Of a stretch of DNA of 64,000 nt, positions 8,482-15,263 are shown one piece after another; positions within the stretch are counted from its first letter, which is position 1, and every line of letters starts with the position of its first letter. Below the pieces are notes generated by a model. That model saw only the letters and a program-made list of their open reading frames with translations. It was not told where the DNA came from and did no database searches. Location: assembly GCA_018475625.1 (NCBI GenBank), contig JAAKEZ010000002.1, positions 1 through 64,000 on the forward strand, in the 5' to 3' direction. The stretch comes from Candidatus Bathyarchaeota archaeon A05DMB-2. Lineage in GTDB: Archaea; Thermoproteota; Bathyarchaeia; Bathyarchaeales; Bathycorpusculaceae. The position numbers and the translations under genes were made by a program.

Positions 8482-9032
8482 TGTTTCTCAGCTCCTACTT
8501 CAGTTTTAGTTTTCCGAGATTTCTTCGGCTTCTCCGCCTTTTTCACAGGTTTCTTCTTCTCTTCAGCTGGCTTTTCCTCTGGTGCTTCCGGCTTTTCCTC
8601 GGGTTTCGCCTTCTTTTCTTTTTCAGGCGTTTCCTCCATTAGCTTAAAATTCAAAATGTAGACTTTGCGTTTTTTGGCTTCCGCTATTATCTGAGCCCTT
8701 TTTCTCATGCCAACCGTGTGCGCGATTCGAGCAGCCTGAGTCTTGGGATCAATCTGCGCTATTTCGCTTGCGTTATGCACTAAGACTTCCCTGTACCCAG
8801 ATGGGTGAATACCACGTGCGATTTTCGGCCCTTTGTAGCCGACGCTCACCGTGGGCGGCCATCCCTTGATTTTCTGCCGCATCTTGTTGTCCAGTCCACG
8901 AGGTCTGCGCCAGCTTTCACTGAACTTGGCATAACGCCAGCTTTCGGATCTGACGAAGGCGGGTTTCTTCTTTTTAACACGTTCTCGTGCCTTCAAAGCC
9001 TTTTTCGGAAGAGCTACTTTTCTTTCAGCCAT
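8478..9032 (-). CDS. rpl32e: 50S ribosomal protein eL32 with long charged C-terminal tail
   Basis: 184 residues against about 130 for most archaeal eL32. The conserved body spans residues ~25-132 (SWRRPRGLDNKMR, GWPPTVSVGYKGP, HPSGYREVLVHN, RKRAQIIAEAKKRKVYILN). Beyond that the protein carries a ~50-residue tail made almost only of Lys, Glu, Pro and Ala. The tail is unexplained and resembles those on uL24, uL29 and uS3 in the same operon. The start overlaps the uL6 stop. Confidence 0.95.
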   Translation of the reverse strand: MAERKVALPKKALKARERVKKKKPAFVRSESWRYAKFSESWRRPRGLDNKMRQKIKGWPPTVSVGYKGPKIARGIHPSGYREVLVHNASEIAQIDPKTQAARIAHTVGMRKRAQIIAEAKKRKVYILNFKLMEETPEKEKKAKPEEKPEAPEEKPAEEKKKPVKKAEKPKKSRKTKTEVGAEKQ

Positions 9033-9577
9033 TACGCCATACCCTCGCTTCGTTCATAAACGAAAAGTCCGTCTAAGAAAACACGCGGATCCTTCTTCTT
9101 CACTTTGGTGGCTTGCTCAATGTTCGCGGCGGTTTGGCTTACGTCCTCCAAGTTTATACCTTCAACAATTATGTCTTCGCTTTGGATTTTAACCTGAGCA
9201 TCACCAATTATCTTGGCTTTCCGTGCTCTTCGCTCGCCCGTGAAGTTCTCGATTAGCAAAGTTTTGCCCTGAACCTTTAAGGATATTGGAAAATGTGAAA
9301 ACACGATTTTAAGCTTGTACGTGAAGCCTTTTCTGACGCCGCTGATCATGTTTTGAATGTGAGAGTATATCGTGCCAACTAAGGCGGCTTCCTTCTTGCG
9401 GGGCCACTCAGCCCAGATACGAACTAATTTGCCCTCTATCTTTATGGATATCGGCGCGTAGGAAAAGTCGCGAGTCAAAACTCCTTTTTCGCCTTTAACA
9501 GTGATTTTTCGCCCTTCTAAGGACAGTTCTACGTCTTCGGGAACTTGAATCGTCTTGGAGATTTCTGGCAGCCGCAT
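9032..9577 (-). CDS. rpl6: 50S ribosomal protein uL6
   Basis: 181 residues with the two tandem uL6 folds: residues ~1-80 (KTIQVPEDVELSLEGRKITVKGEKG) and ~85-165 (YKLKIVFSHFPISLKVQGKTLLIENFTGERRARKA). uL6 stabilises the base of the sarcin-ricin region. The ATG at 9577 has GGGTG six bases upstream; an in-frame GTG at 9586 is less likely. The stop overlaps the eL32 start. Confidence 0.96.
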   Translation of the reverse strand: MRLPEISKTIQVPEDVELSLEGRKITVKGEKGVLTRDFSYAPISIKIEGKLVRIWAEWPRKKEAALVGTIYSHIQNMISGVRKGFTYKLKIVFSHFPISLKVQGKTLLIENFTGERRARKAKIIGDAQVKIQSEDIIVEGINLEDVSQTAANIEQATKVKKKDPRVFLDGLFVYERSEGMA

Positions 9578-9592
9578 CAAAAACACCCGTGC

Positions 9593-9976
9593 TTAGTAGA
9601 CGAAGGCTAACAGCCTACCTCCTATGTTTTTTTCTTCAGCTTCCCGGTGAGCCATAACGCCCTTTGAGGTGGAAACAACCAGAAGCCCCACATCTCTTGA
9701 CGGCAGGAACTTTTTCTCCCAATCTTCGAACTCGTCGACCTTGACGGCGAAGCGTGGCTTGATGGCGCTGCACTTGTTTATTCTCCCCAGAAGTTGCACC
9801 TTAAACTTTCCAGCGCGACCGTCATCGATGAACTCGAATTCTCCGATGTAACCGTTCAACTGCATTATCCTCAACACGCGACCCAAAAGTTTGGAGGCAG
9901 GGCTAATTATGCATTCGCGCTTGTTGCGCATCTCGTTGTTTATGATGGTTATCAAGCCATTCGTTAAAGTGTCCAT
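9593..9976 (-). CDS. rps8: 30S ribosomal protein uS8
   Basis: 127 residues, the normal archaeal length of ~130. Family features are [20 protein letters not shown] at the N-terminus and the conserved [19 protein letters not shown] near the C-terminus. uS8 organises the central domain of 16S rRNA. In archaea it can also repress its own operon by binding an mRNA mimic of its rRNA site; I did not find an obvious mimic here. It sits between uS14 and uL6. Confidence 0.96.
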   Translation of the reverse strand: MDTLTNGLITIINNEMRNKRECIISPASKLLGRVLRIMQLNGYIGEFEFIDDGRAGKFKVQLLGRINKCSAIKPRFAVKVDEFEDWEKKFLPSRDVGLLVVSTSKGVMAHREAEEKNIGGRLLAFVY

Positions 9977-9988
9977 CTTGCTGCCTCA

Positions 9989-10153
9989 TTACTCATATTT
10001 TTTGAACCCAAGTTCTGGCGCTACTTCCCTAAAACAGTGCCTACATAAATATAAATCGTAGCGCCGTATGATAGGACCATAAGAGCCGCATCTAACGCAT
10101 GGTCTTGCGCCTTTGCCGTATTTTCGTTCTTTCTTCATCTGCTGTTTTCCCAT
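9989..10153 (-). CDS. rps14: 30S ribosomal protein uS14 (zinc-binding form)
   Basis: A 54-residue gene between uS8 and uL5. It begins [19 protein letters not shown] and contains two CxxC pairs (CVRC and CRHC) that bind one zinc ion, as in archaeal and zinc-type bacterial uS14, followed by [19 protein letters not shown] lies nine bases before the ATG. The position is the standard one for uS14 in archaeal operons. It is short enough to be missed by length-filtered gene calling. Confidence 0.97.
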   Translation of the reverse strand: MGKQQMKKERKYGKGARPCVRCGSYGPIIRRYDLYLCRHCFREVAPELGFKKYE

Positions 10154-10169
10154 CAATAAACCTCCAGTA

Positions 10170-10709
10170 TCATATGATCTCTACACCCAAGCTCTGTCTG
10201 GCGAAAGCAACGGACTCCTCAGGCGTCAACACATGCTTGTGGCCGACATGAGATTTCTGTCTTCTTCTGATTTTCACGCGGTTTCCAGGGCGGTTCACGG
10301 AAACACAGATATCCATGCCGAAAATGCCTACTTCAGGGTCGTATTTTACGCCTGCAATTTCGATGTGTTCTTTTAATCCGAAAGCAAAGTTTCCTTGCTT
10401 GTCAAAGGAAGAGCGCGGAATCTTGTTGTCCACAACCGGCAGAACCTTCTTCAAAAAGTCAATTGCCTTTTGTTTCCTAAGAGTAACTGTGCACGCGATG
10501 GGTTCGCCTTTCCTTATACCAAAATCCCTAATCGTTCTATTCGCGTTCCTCTTAATAGGCGTCTGATCCGTCAATTCCTTAAGCACGCGTGTCGCCTTCT
10601 CCAGAGGTTCACCTGACTTGCCGACGCTAAGATTGACGACGACCTTCTCGATCCGTGGTTTAAGCATGGGTTGCTCCTCCCACTTCTTAAACATCGCATC
10701 CTCAGACAA
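10170..10709 (-). CDS. rpl5: 50S ribosomal protein uL5
   Basis: 179 residues; binds 5S rRNA with uL18. Conserved text includes [44 protein letters not shown] and [20 protein letters not shown]. Three starts are possible: TTG at 10709, 8 bases after a GGAGGT; ATG at 10694; and ATG at the MLKPR position, which also has GGAGGAG upstream. The TTG start is kept because its spacing is best, but confidence in the exact start is low. It overlaps eS4. Confidence 0.94.
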   Translation of the reverse strand: MSEDAMFKKWEEQPMLKPRIEKVVVNLSVGKSGEPLEKATRVLKELTDQTPIKRNANRTIRDFGIRKGEPIACTVTLRKQKAIDFLKKVLPVVDNKIPRSSFDKQGNFAFGLKEHIEIAGVKYDPEVGIFGMDICVSVNRPGNRVKIRRRQKSHVGHKHVLTPEESVAFARQSLGVEII

Positions 10710-11475
10710 CGCTGGCTACCTCCGGTAAAGATATGAGCGGTTCAGCATCGCCTACTGAAAAGACGAAATCCAAAATTGTTTGGTACCGATTGCCTTTTTC
10801 GTCCTCGATTACAACGAGCGCGTTTCGGCGCTTCTTGGCTTCAGTCTTTTCGATTTCAACGATTCTGCCCTGTTTTCCAATGTTCTGCCCACCTGTAATG
10901 ACGGCTAAATTGCCTTCCTTGATTTTTATGCTGCTAAGCACTTCCTTGTCTGGAAGACTGGCTTTTATTACGTCAAAGGTCGCGTATGGGACTTCTTGCG
11001 GGTTTTCAGGGTTCTCTATTTTCACCCGCAGGGTTGAACCATCATGAAGGGATACTTGCACGGTGTCATTGCTCATGACTATTTTGTCTTCCACCCTGAA
11101 CAGTTTGAACTTTGCTTCTTCTTCGCTTATCGGATTAAGCATCAGACCCTTATGTGAGGGCATAACCCTGTAGAACTTCTTCATGTCAGGCATAGAAATT
11201 ATATCCATCAAACCGATGGGGAAATCATCTTTCCGCCTGACTTTTCCATCAACGCAAACTTTACCTTGTGAGACTATTAACTTGGCTTCTTTTCTAGTTT
11301 TAGCCACCCCAACGATGTCGCGAAGCACAAGAGCCAAAGGTAAACACTTGTCCATAGAATGTGGCCCACATGAAGGTTTAACTATCCACTGGAACTCTTT
11401 TCGGTGAATTGGCCAGAATCTTGGTGCTGGCTTTCGTTTCAACCGGTTTGTTTTTCCCTTCTTACCCAAACTCAT
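10702..11475 (-). CDS. rps4e: 30S ribosomal protein eS4
   Basis: 257 residues, slightly longer than typical (~240). Order: N-terminal GKKGKTNRLKRKPAP motif, S4-type RNA-binding domain around residues 43-105 (LPLALVLRDIVGVAKTRKEAKLIVSQGKVCVDGK), central eS4 domain, and a C-terminal KOW motif around 188-222 (KEGNLAVITGGQNIGKQGRIVEIE). It is a small-subunit protein specific to archaea and eukaryotes. It overlaps both neighbours (uL24 and uL5) by a few bases. Confidence 0.96.
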   Translation of the reverse strand: MSLGKKGKTNRLKRKPAPRFWPIHRKEFQWIVKPSCGPHSMDKCLPLALVLRDIVGVAKTRKEAKLIVSQGKVCVDGKVRRKDDFPIGLMDIISMPDMKKFYRVMPSHKGLMLNPISEEEAKFKLFRVEDKIVMSNDTVQVSLHDGSTLRVKIENPENPQEVPYATFDVIKASLPDKEVLSSIKIKEGNLAVITGGQNIGKQGRIVEIEKTEAKKRRNALVVIEDEKGNRYQTILDFVFSVGDAEPLISLPEVASVV

Positions 11476-12200
11476 GTTCCTCCTTCTTTCTTCTTAGGAG
11501 CCGCTGCAGACTTCCGTTTCGCTGGTGTTTTCTTCACCGCTTTAGGTTTAGTTTCTTTTTCAGCGGGCTTCTCAGTTGCAGGTGCCGTTTCTTTCTTCTT
11601 TCTCGCCGCGAGTTTCTTTTCGGTTAACGGTGCTTCCTCTTTCTTTTTGGCAACGCGTTTTTTAGGCTCTGCTTTAGGTTTAGCTTTCGGCTTCTCTTCT
11701 GGAGGTTTTTCTTCTGCCACAGTTGCGATTTTCGGCTCCTCGACTAATTCTTCCTTCTTTGCTTCAGCGGCTTTCTTTGCAGGTTTCGGCGCCGCTTTCT
11801 TCGCTTCTTCTTTCTTGGACTGTTCAGTCAACTCCTGCTTTCTTTCAACAATTGCTTTTCGCCATTTGTCATCGAGATTCAGGCTTTTTATCATGACCTT
11901 TGAGGGATGCACAGAAACGAATATGTTTGTTCCGTCAACTTTCTCGCGTGTTAAGCCTTCAACAAAGATGCGGTAACGCTTCAGGTCCACCCGTGAAACT
12001 TTTCCTTCAAAGCCCGCGTTGTCTCCGCGGACTATGCGTATCGTGTCGCCCTTTCTGACTGGAAGTGTCTTGATGCCCCTCGATGCAGCAAGCTCATTTG
12101 AAAGCGGAGCTCCCATGAACTTGTGCCTCAGGTGAGCTGGCGCATTGTAAAGCATTTTACGCTGTTTGCGCGGGTTTTTCACTGGTTTGGTTGCTTGCAT
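11472..12200 (-). CDS. rpl24: 50S ribosomal protein uL24 with histone-H1-like tail
   Basis: The uL24 body occupies residues 1 to ~120: NPRKQRKMLYNAPAHLRHKFM, then the KOW motif LPVRKGDTIRIVRGDNAGFEGKV. It is an assembly initiator of the large subunit. At 242 residues it is twice the family length because of a ~115-residue low-complexity tail of Lys, Ala, Pro and Glu (for example AKKAAPKPAKKAAEAKKEE), similar in composition to H1-type histone tails. The ATG at 12200 is preferred to one at 12251 that overlaps uL14, because GGTGG precedes it. Confidence 0.95.
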   Translation of the reverse strand: MQATKPVKNPRKQRKMLYNAPAHLRHKFMGAPLSNELAASRGIKTLPVRKGDTIRIVRGDNAGFEGKVSRVDLKRYRIFVEGLTREKVDGTNIFVSVHPSKVMIKSLNLDDKWRKAIVERKQELTEQSKKEEAKKAAPKPAKKAAEAKKEELVEEPKIATVAEEKPPEEKPKAKPKAEPKKRVAKKKEEAPLTEKKLAARKKKETAPATEKPAEKETKPKAVKKTPAKRKSAAAPKKKEGGT

Positions 12201-12211
12201 TCTTTTGCCAC

Positions 12212-12652
12212 CTACACTATTATGCTTGAGGCACTTGCTATTCGAGGCCATCTTTCAGCAGCCTCTCTTGCCACGGGTCCGCGGATTTCTGAACCCTTCA
12301 TTTCTCCATCGGGAGTGATAATCACGGCGGCGTTATCTTCAAACTGAACCCAGACGCCGTCGATTCTTCTGTAAGCTTTTTTCTGCCGTACGATCACTGC
12401 TTGAAAAATCTTTTTTCTCATGTCCGGTGACCCCTGCCTCACGGAGACCGTGACCTTGTCACCGACTGTGGCTGAGGGATAACGTCTCAGTCTGCCTTTG
12501 TAGCCCATGGCTTGAACTAATCGCAGTACGCGGGCGCCAGTGTTGTCTGCGCATCGTAGAGTCGAGCCTGCGAGGAGGCCTCTCGAGATTTTTTGTCCGT
12601 GACTGAGCATTCCTTTTGCAACGAGTGCTCTCTGTTTTGCCTTCGCCGCCAT
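12212..12652 (-). CDS. rpl14: 50S ribosomal protein uL14
   Basis: 146 residues; a beta-barrel protein at the subunit interface. Conserved features: [42 protein letters not shown], and [40 protein letters not shown]. The ATG at 12652 follows GGAGGCGAAG and lies two bases after the uS17 stop codon; an upstream in-frame ATG gives a spurious WWKNWRR extension. Confidence 0.96.
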   Translation of the reverse strand: MAAKAKQRALVAKGMLSHGQKISRGLLAGSTLRCADNTGARVLRLVQAMGYKGRLRRYPSATVGDKVTVSVRQGSPDMRKKIFQAVIVRQKKAYRRIDGVWVQFEDNAAVIITPDGEMKGSEIRGPVAREAAERWPRIASASSIIV

Positions 12653-12653
12653 A

Positions 12654-12977
12654 TTACTTCGCCTCCAGTTTTTCCACCACAACGAATGCTACGGTTTTGC
12701 TGATTGGGCGGCATTCAGCTATCCGCACGCGGTCACCTTCTTTTGCGTCTATGCATGGCGGGTTGTGGGATGGGATGTGGCCGCGTCTGCGCTCGTACCT
12801 GACGAATTTTGGTGAGAACTGCAGGTATTCGCGTTCCACCACGACAGTTTTATCCATCTTGGCGGTGACGACGACGCCGTCCAGTACTCGTCCTCTCACG
12901 GAGAGTGTACCGTGGAACGGGCAGTTCCTGTCGGAGCAGGATTTTTTGGGTTTCTTAAAAGTTAGAGACATCACCAT
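12654..12977 (-). CDS. rps17: 30S ribosomal protein uS17
   Basis: 107 residues, the normal archaeal length. The OB-fold is visible in [25 protein letters not shown] and [28 protein letters not shown], with the archaeal [12 protein letters not shown] lead-in carrying two cysteines. The start could be ATG at 12977 or 12971, both overlapping the rnp1 stop; they differ by two residues. Confidence 0.95.
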   Translation of the reverse strand: MVMSLTFKKPKKSCSDRNCPFHGTLSVRGRVLDGVVVTAKMDKTVVVEREYLQFSPKFVRYERRRGHIPSHNPPCIDAKEGDRVRIAECRPISKTVAFVVVEKLEAK

Positions 12978-13252
12978 AACCTCTTCACGGTTTTTTTAAG
13001 GCGGTCTTCAGGTCTGCCGACTAAGAGTTTGCCGTCTATTTCAACGATGGTCCCGTCGGAAAACCTAAAGCTAAAAACTGCTTGATCTTTTATGATGCTT
13101 TTGGCTTTTCCTCCATGCGTAATCGTGAAGGTGTTTTTTGTTTCGCCGATTACTTCGCCGTATAACCCGACGTAACCGGCGTGTGGGCTTTTGACTATTT
13201 TTGCTTCAGTTCCGACGAATTCGCCGCGTACTATGTCTGTTGTTACTTTCAT
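12971..13252 (-). CDS. rnp1: RNase P protein component 1 (Rpp29/Pop4)
   Basis: 93 residues; the archaeal Rpp29 homologue that forms part of the RNase P holoenzyme, which removes tRNA 5' leaders. The Sm-like fold is seen in RGEFVGTEAKIVKSPHAGYVGLYGEVIGETKNTFTI and FRFSDGTIVEIDGKLLVGRPEDR. Its place between uL29 and uS17 is standard for archaea. In several lineages an eIF1 (SUI1) gene lies next to it; none is present here. Confidence 0.95.
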   Translation of the reverse strand: MKVTTDIVRGEFVGTEAKIVKSPHAGYVGLYGEVIGETKNTFTITHGGKAKSIIKDQAVFSFRFSDGTIVEIDGKLLVGRPEDRLKKTVKRLW

Positions 13253-13518
13253 TGGGCTTTTTTCTCCTCCTTCTTCGGTTTTGCCTTCTTCTCAGGCGCC
13301 TCTTTTGTCTCTCTGAGTCCCAGTTTGCTTTCGTTTTCGACGGTGAGTATCTTGGCGATTGTTTTGCGCAGTTCCCTGACTCTGGCGGGGTTCTCCACGG
13401 CGCCGCCTGCTCGGATCATGGTTTTCAGTCGGGCTAGTTCTGTTCTGAGTTCGGAGAGTTTTTTGGCTCGGTCTTCGGGGGACATTCTGCTGATTTCTTT
13501 GAGTCTGAGTATGGGCAT
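13249..13518 (-). CDS. rpl29: 50S ribosomal protein uL29 with charged tail
   Basis: 89 residues against 65-70 typically. The two-helix hairpin that lines the polypeptide exit tunnel is residues ~5-65 (LKEISRMSPEDRAKKLSELRTELARLK, NPARVRELRKTIAKILTVENE). The final ~20 residues (KEAPEKKAKPKKEEKKAQ) form a Lys/Glu/Pro tail. uL29 helps form the docking site for SRP and the translocon. It overlaps rnp1 by four bases. Confidence 0.95.
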   Translation of the reverse strand: MPILRLKEISRMSPEDRAKKLSELRTELARLKTMIRAGGAVENPARVRELRKTIAKILTVENESKLGLRETKEAPEKKAKPKKEEKKAQ

Positions 13519-14280
13519 TTACTCTTTTGCCTCCTCGCTTTCGCCTGTTTCCGAGGTTTCCTGCTCAACTGGTTGTTCTTCGGTTTCCGGTTCTATAGGC
13601 GATTGCTCTGTTTCTGGCTGCTCCGCTGCTTTCTGCTTCTGTGGTGCTTCGGCTGTGGTTTCTTCTGTTTTCTCTTCGGGGGGTAGTTCTGATATGATTT
13701 GGATTTTGTCTGGGAATTGGGCGTCTGGAGGCATAATTTTGACCCTGACACCGATGATGCCGGGTTTAAGTTGAACGTGAACCTCGGCTTTTTTCATGTA
13801 CTTCAACGCGGGTTCGCCGCATCTTGGGAAGTATCCTGCGCGGAACTTTTCGAATCTGGCGCGTTCGGTGCGCAGTTTGCCGCTTATGACTATTTCGGCG
13901 CCTAATGCGCCTGCGTCCATGACCTGGTTTAATGCCCAGAATCCTGCGCGTCTGAAGTGTACGCCTCGTTGTAGGGCTGAGGCGATACGGGATGCAACGA
14001 CGTATGCGTTAAATTCTGGGACTTCGATTTCTGAGACTGAGATTTGAGGGTTTGTGATCTTGAAGTTTTCTTCTAGGGATGTGGCTAGGTCTTTTATGGT
14101 TTCTCCGCCGCGTCCGATTACTAAGCCAGGTCGCATGGCGTAGATTACCACATGGGTGCCTAGTGGGGTTTTGGATATGGTTACTCCGCCGTATCCGGCG
14201 CGTTCCAATTTCCTCTGCAAAAATTCGTCGATTTCGGTTTTTTTGATGGATTCGGTGATGAAGCGTTTGACTATGGACAT
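13519..14280 (-). CDS. rps3: 30S ribosomal protein uS3 with acidic tail
   Basis: 253 residues. The KH type-2 domain is residues ~18-95, with the GRGG loop in GLVIGRGGETIKDLATSLEE. The C-terminal uS3 domain spans ~100-195 (ALQRGVHFRRAGFWALNQVMDAGALGAEIVISGKL). It forms part of the mRNA entry channel. The last ~55 residues are a Glu/Thr/Pro/Gln-rich acidic extension, longer than usual, in contrast to the basic tails on uL24 and uL18. Confidence 0.96.
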   Translation of the reverse strand: MSIVKRFITESIKKTEIDEFLQRKLERAGYGGVTISKTPLGTHVVIYAMRPGLVIGRGGETIKDLATSLEENFKITNPQISVSEIEVPEFNAYVVASRIASALQRGVHFRRAGFWALNQVMDAGALGAEIVISGKLRTERARFEKFRAGYFPRCGEPALKYMKKAEVHVQLKPGIIGVRVKIMPPDAQFPDKIQIISELPPEEKTEETTAEAPQKQKAAEQPETEQSPIEPETEEQPVEQETSETGESEEAKE

Positions 14281-14281
14281 T

Positions 14282-14770
14282 TTATGGGATTTCTCCTGGG
14301 GCAGGTTTTTCGTTTAGTACGATTTCGATGTGGGTGGTGGTTTCGTATTTTGGTGAGGCTCTTCCGTGTGCTCTGGGGGTGTAGCGTTTGATTTTCATGC
14401 CTGGGTATGCTGCTGCGTGTGTTATCCGGAGGCTGTCTATGTCTAGACCTTTGTTTTCAGCGTTGGACTCGGCTGATTGGAGTGTGTTGAGGATTTGTTT
14501 GGCGGCTTTGATTGGGTAGCGTCCTGCGGCGGTTTTTGGTGTGGCGTGGCGGTGTCCGAGTTTTTTCTTGTATCTGCGGTATGGTACGGCTTTTTTCTTG
14601 TCGATTACATCTCTGAGGTACTGTTTGGCGTTGCCGAGCATCATGCCTTTGATGGTTCTGCAGATTTCTCTGGCGTGTTTGTGGGATACTCTGACTTCTC
14701 TTGCGCTGGCTTTCGCTGTTTTTTCTGGGTCGAGTTCTTCTGTGATTATGGAGTATCCCCATTTTGGCAT
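14282..14770 (-). CDS. rpl22: 50S ribosomal protein uL22
   Basis: 162 residues, first gene of the operon. Conserved features: REVRVSHKHAREICRTIKGMMLGNAKQYL, the basic PYRRYKKKLGHRHATP stretch, and the tunnel-lining beta hairpin near GMKIKRYTPRAHGRASPKYETTTHIEIVL. In most archaea uS19, uL2, uL23, uL4 and uL3 lie immediately upstream. Here a promoter lies upstream instead, so that half of the operon must be elsewhere. Confidence 0.96.
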   Translation of the reverse strand: MPKWGYSIITEELDPEKTAKASAREVRVSHKHAREICRTIKGMMLGNAKQYLRDVIDKKKAVPYRRYKKKLGHRHATPKTAAGRYPIKAAKQILNTLQSAESNAENKGLDIDSLRITHAAAYPGMKIKRYTPRAHGRASPKYETTTHIEIVLNEKPAPGEIP

Positions 14771-14811
14771 GTTTGATTTCTCCGACTGCGCTTTTCAACA
14801 GCGTAATGGCG

Positions 14812-14826
14812 ATTTATATGGCTTTC
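14812..14826 (-). promoter_or_regulatory. Promoter of the ribosomal protein operon
   Basis: Read on the minus strand, GGAAAGCCATATAAATC contains a purine-rich BRE followed by the TATA box CATATAAAT. Transcription should start near 14786, giving a short leader before the uL22 ATG at 14770. It is among the closest matches to the archaeal consensus in the window. Confidence 0.8.
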
Positions 14827-14834
14827 CGTATCAA

Positions 14835-14892
14835 AACTAGTTTGGCTAGTTCGAAGCGTGTAAAGTCCCGTTTTGCGGGACCGTTCGGAACG
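14835..14892. repeat. Three adjacent inverted repeats upstream of the ribosomal promoter
   Basis: AACTAG (14835-14840) and CTAGTT (14846-14851) pair across 5 bases. GTCCCG (14865-14870) and CGGGAC (14876-14881) pair across 5 bases. CGTTC (14882-14886) and GAACG (14888-14892) pair across one base. They occupy the region just upstream of the BRE, where archaeal activators or repressors bind. The repeats are directly visible; an operator role is inferred, and the second could instead be an RNA hairpin. Confidence 0.5.
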
Positions 14893-15263
14893 TGAGGTGC
14901 TGAAAATTCTGGGGCGCGAGAGTCTTTTATAGTTTTGCCCAAAAATACTGTGTGTCTTTGCAATTTGGTTATGCGGTTGGTTGCGGGTTGGACTGACGTG
15001 TTATTTTTCGTCTATACCACCTTCTATTTTATGGTTTAACTACAGTTGAACAAGAGCAAGACTGATGCTAACGGCTCATAAAGACGGTTTGTTGGGGTTC
15101 TGGACGCAACTTAAGAAGAGAAGAAAGAAAAACCAAATCAATATTCGACAATAGCGATTCTCTTCCAGAGCCACTCAGCCCTGTTCCCCCTTGCTACTCG
15201 TTTGAACTTAAGGATTCTGAAAAACTAAAAAAAGGGAAGTTGAAGTGCTTCTTGTCCGTAGCA
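14893..15263 (-). terminator. Gap between ribosomal operon and propeller gene, with T-rich terminator
   Basis: No gene is seen in this stretch. On the minus strand the propeller gene stop is followed by CCCTTTTTTTAGTTTTT (about 15222-15238), a typical archaeal U-tract terminator. The flank shares word-level similarity (cagccctgttccccctt; ctaaaaaaaggga) with the sequence after the paralogue at 3489, suggesting that the gene duplication included the 3' end region. Confidence 0.45.

Noticed and set aside
11404-11976. Long plus-strand open frame antisense to uL24 and eS4
   Set aside because: Low-complexity Phe/Ser-rich translation produced by reading the Lys/Glu/Ala tail of uL24 in reverse; no ribosome-binding site and the real genes are certain.
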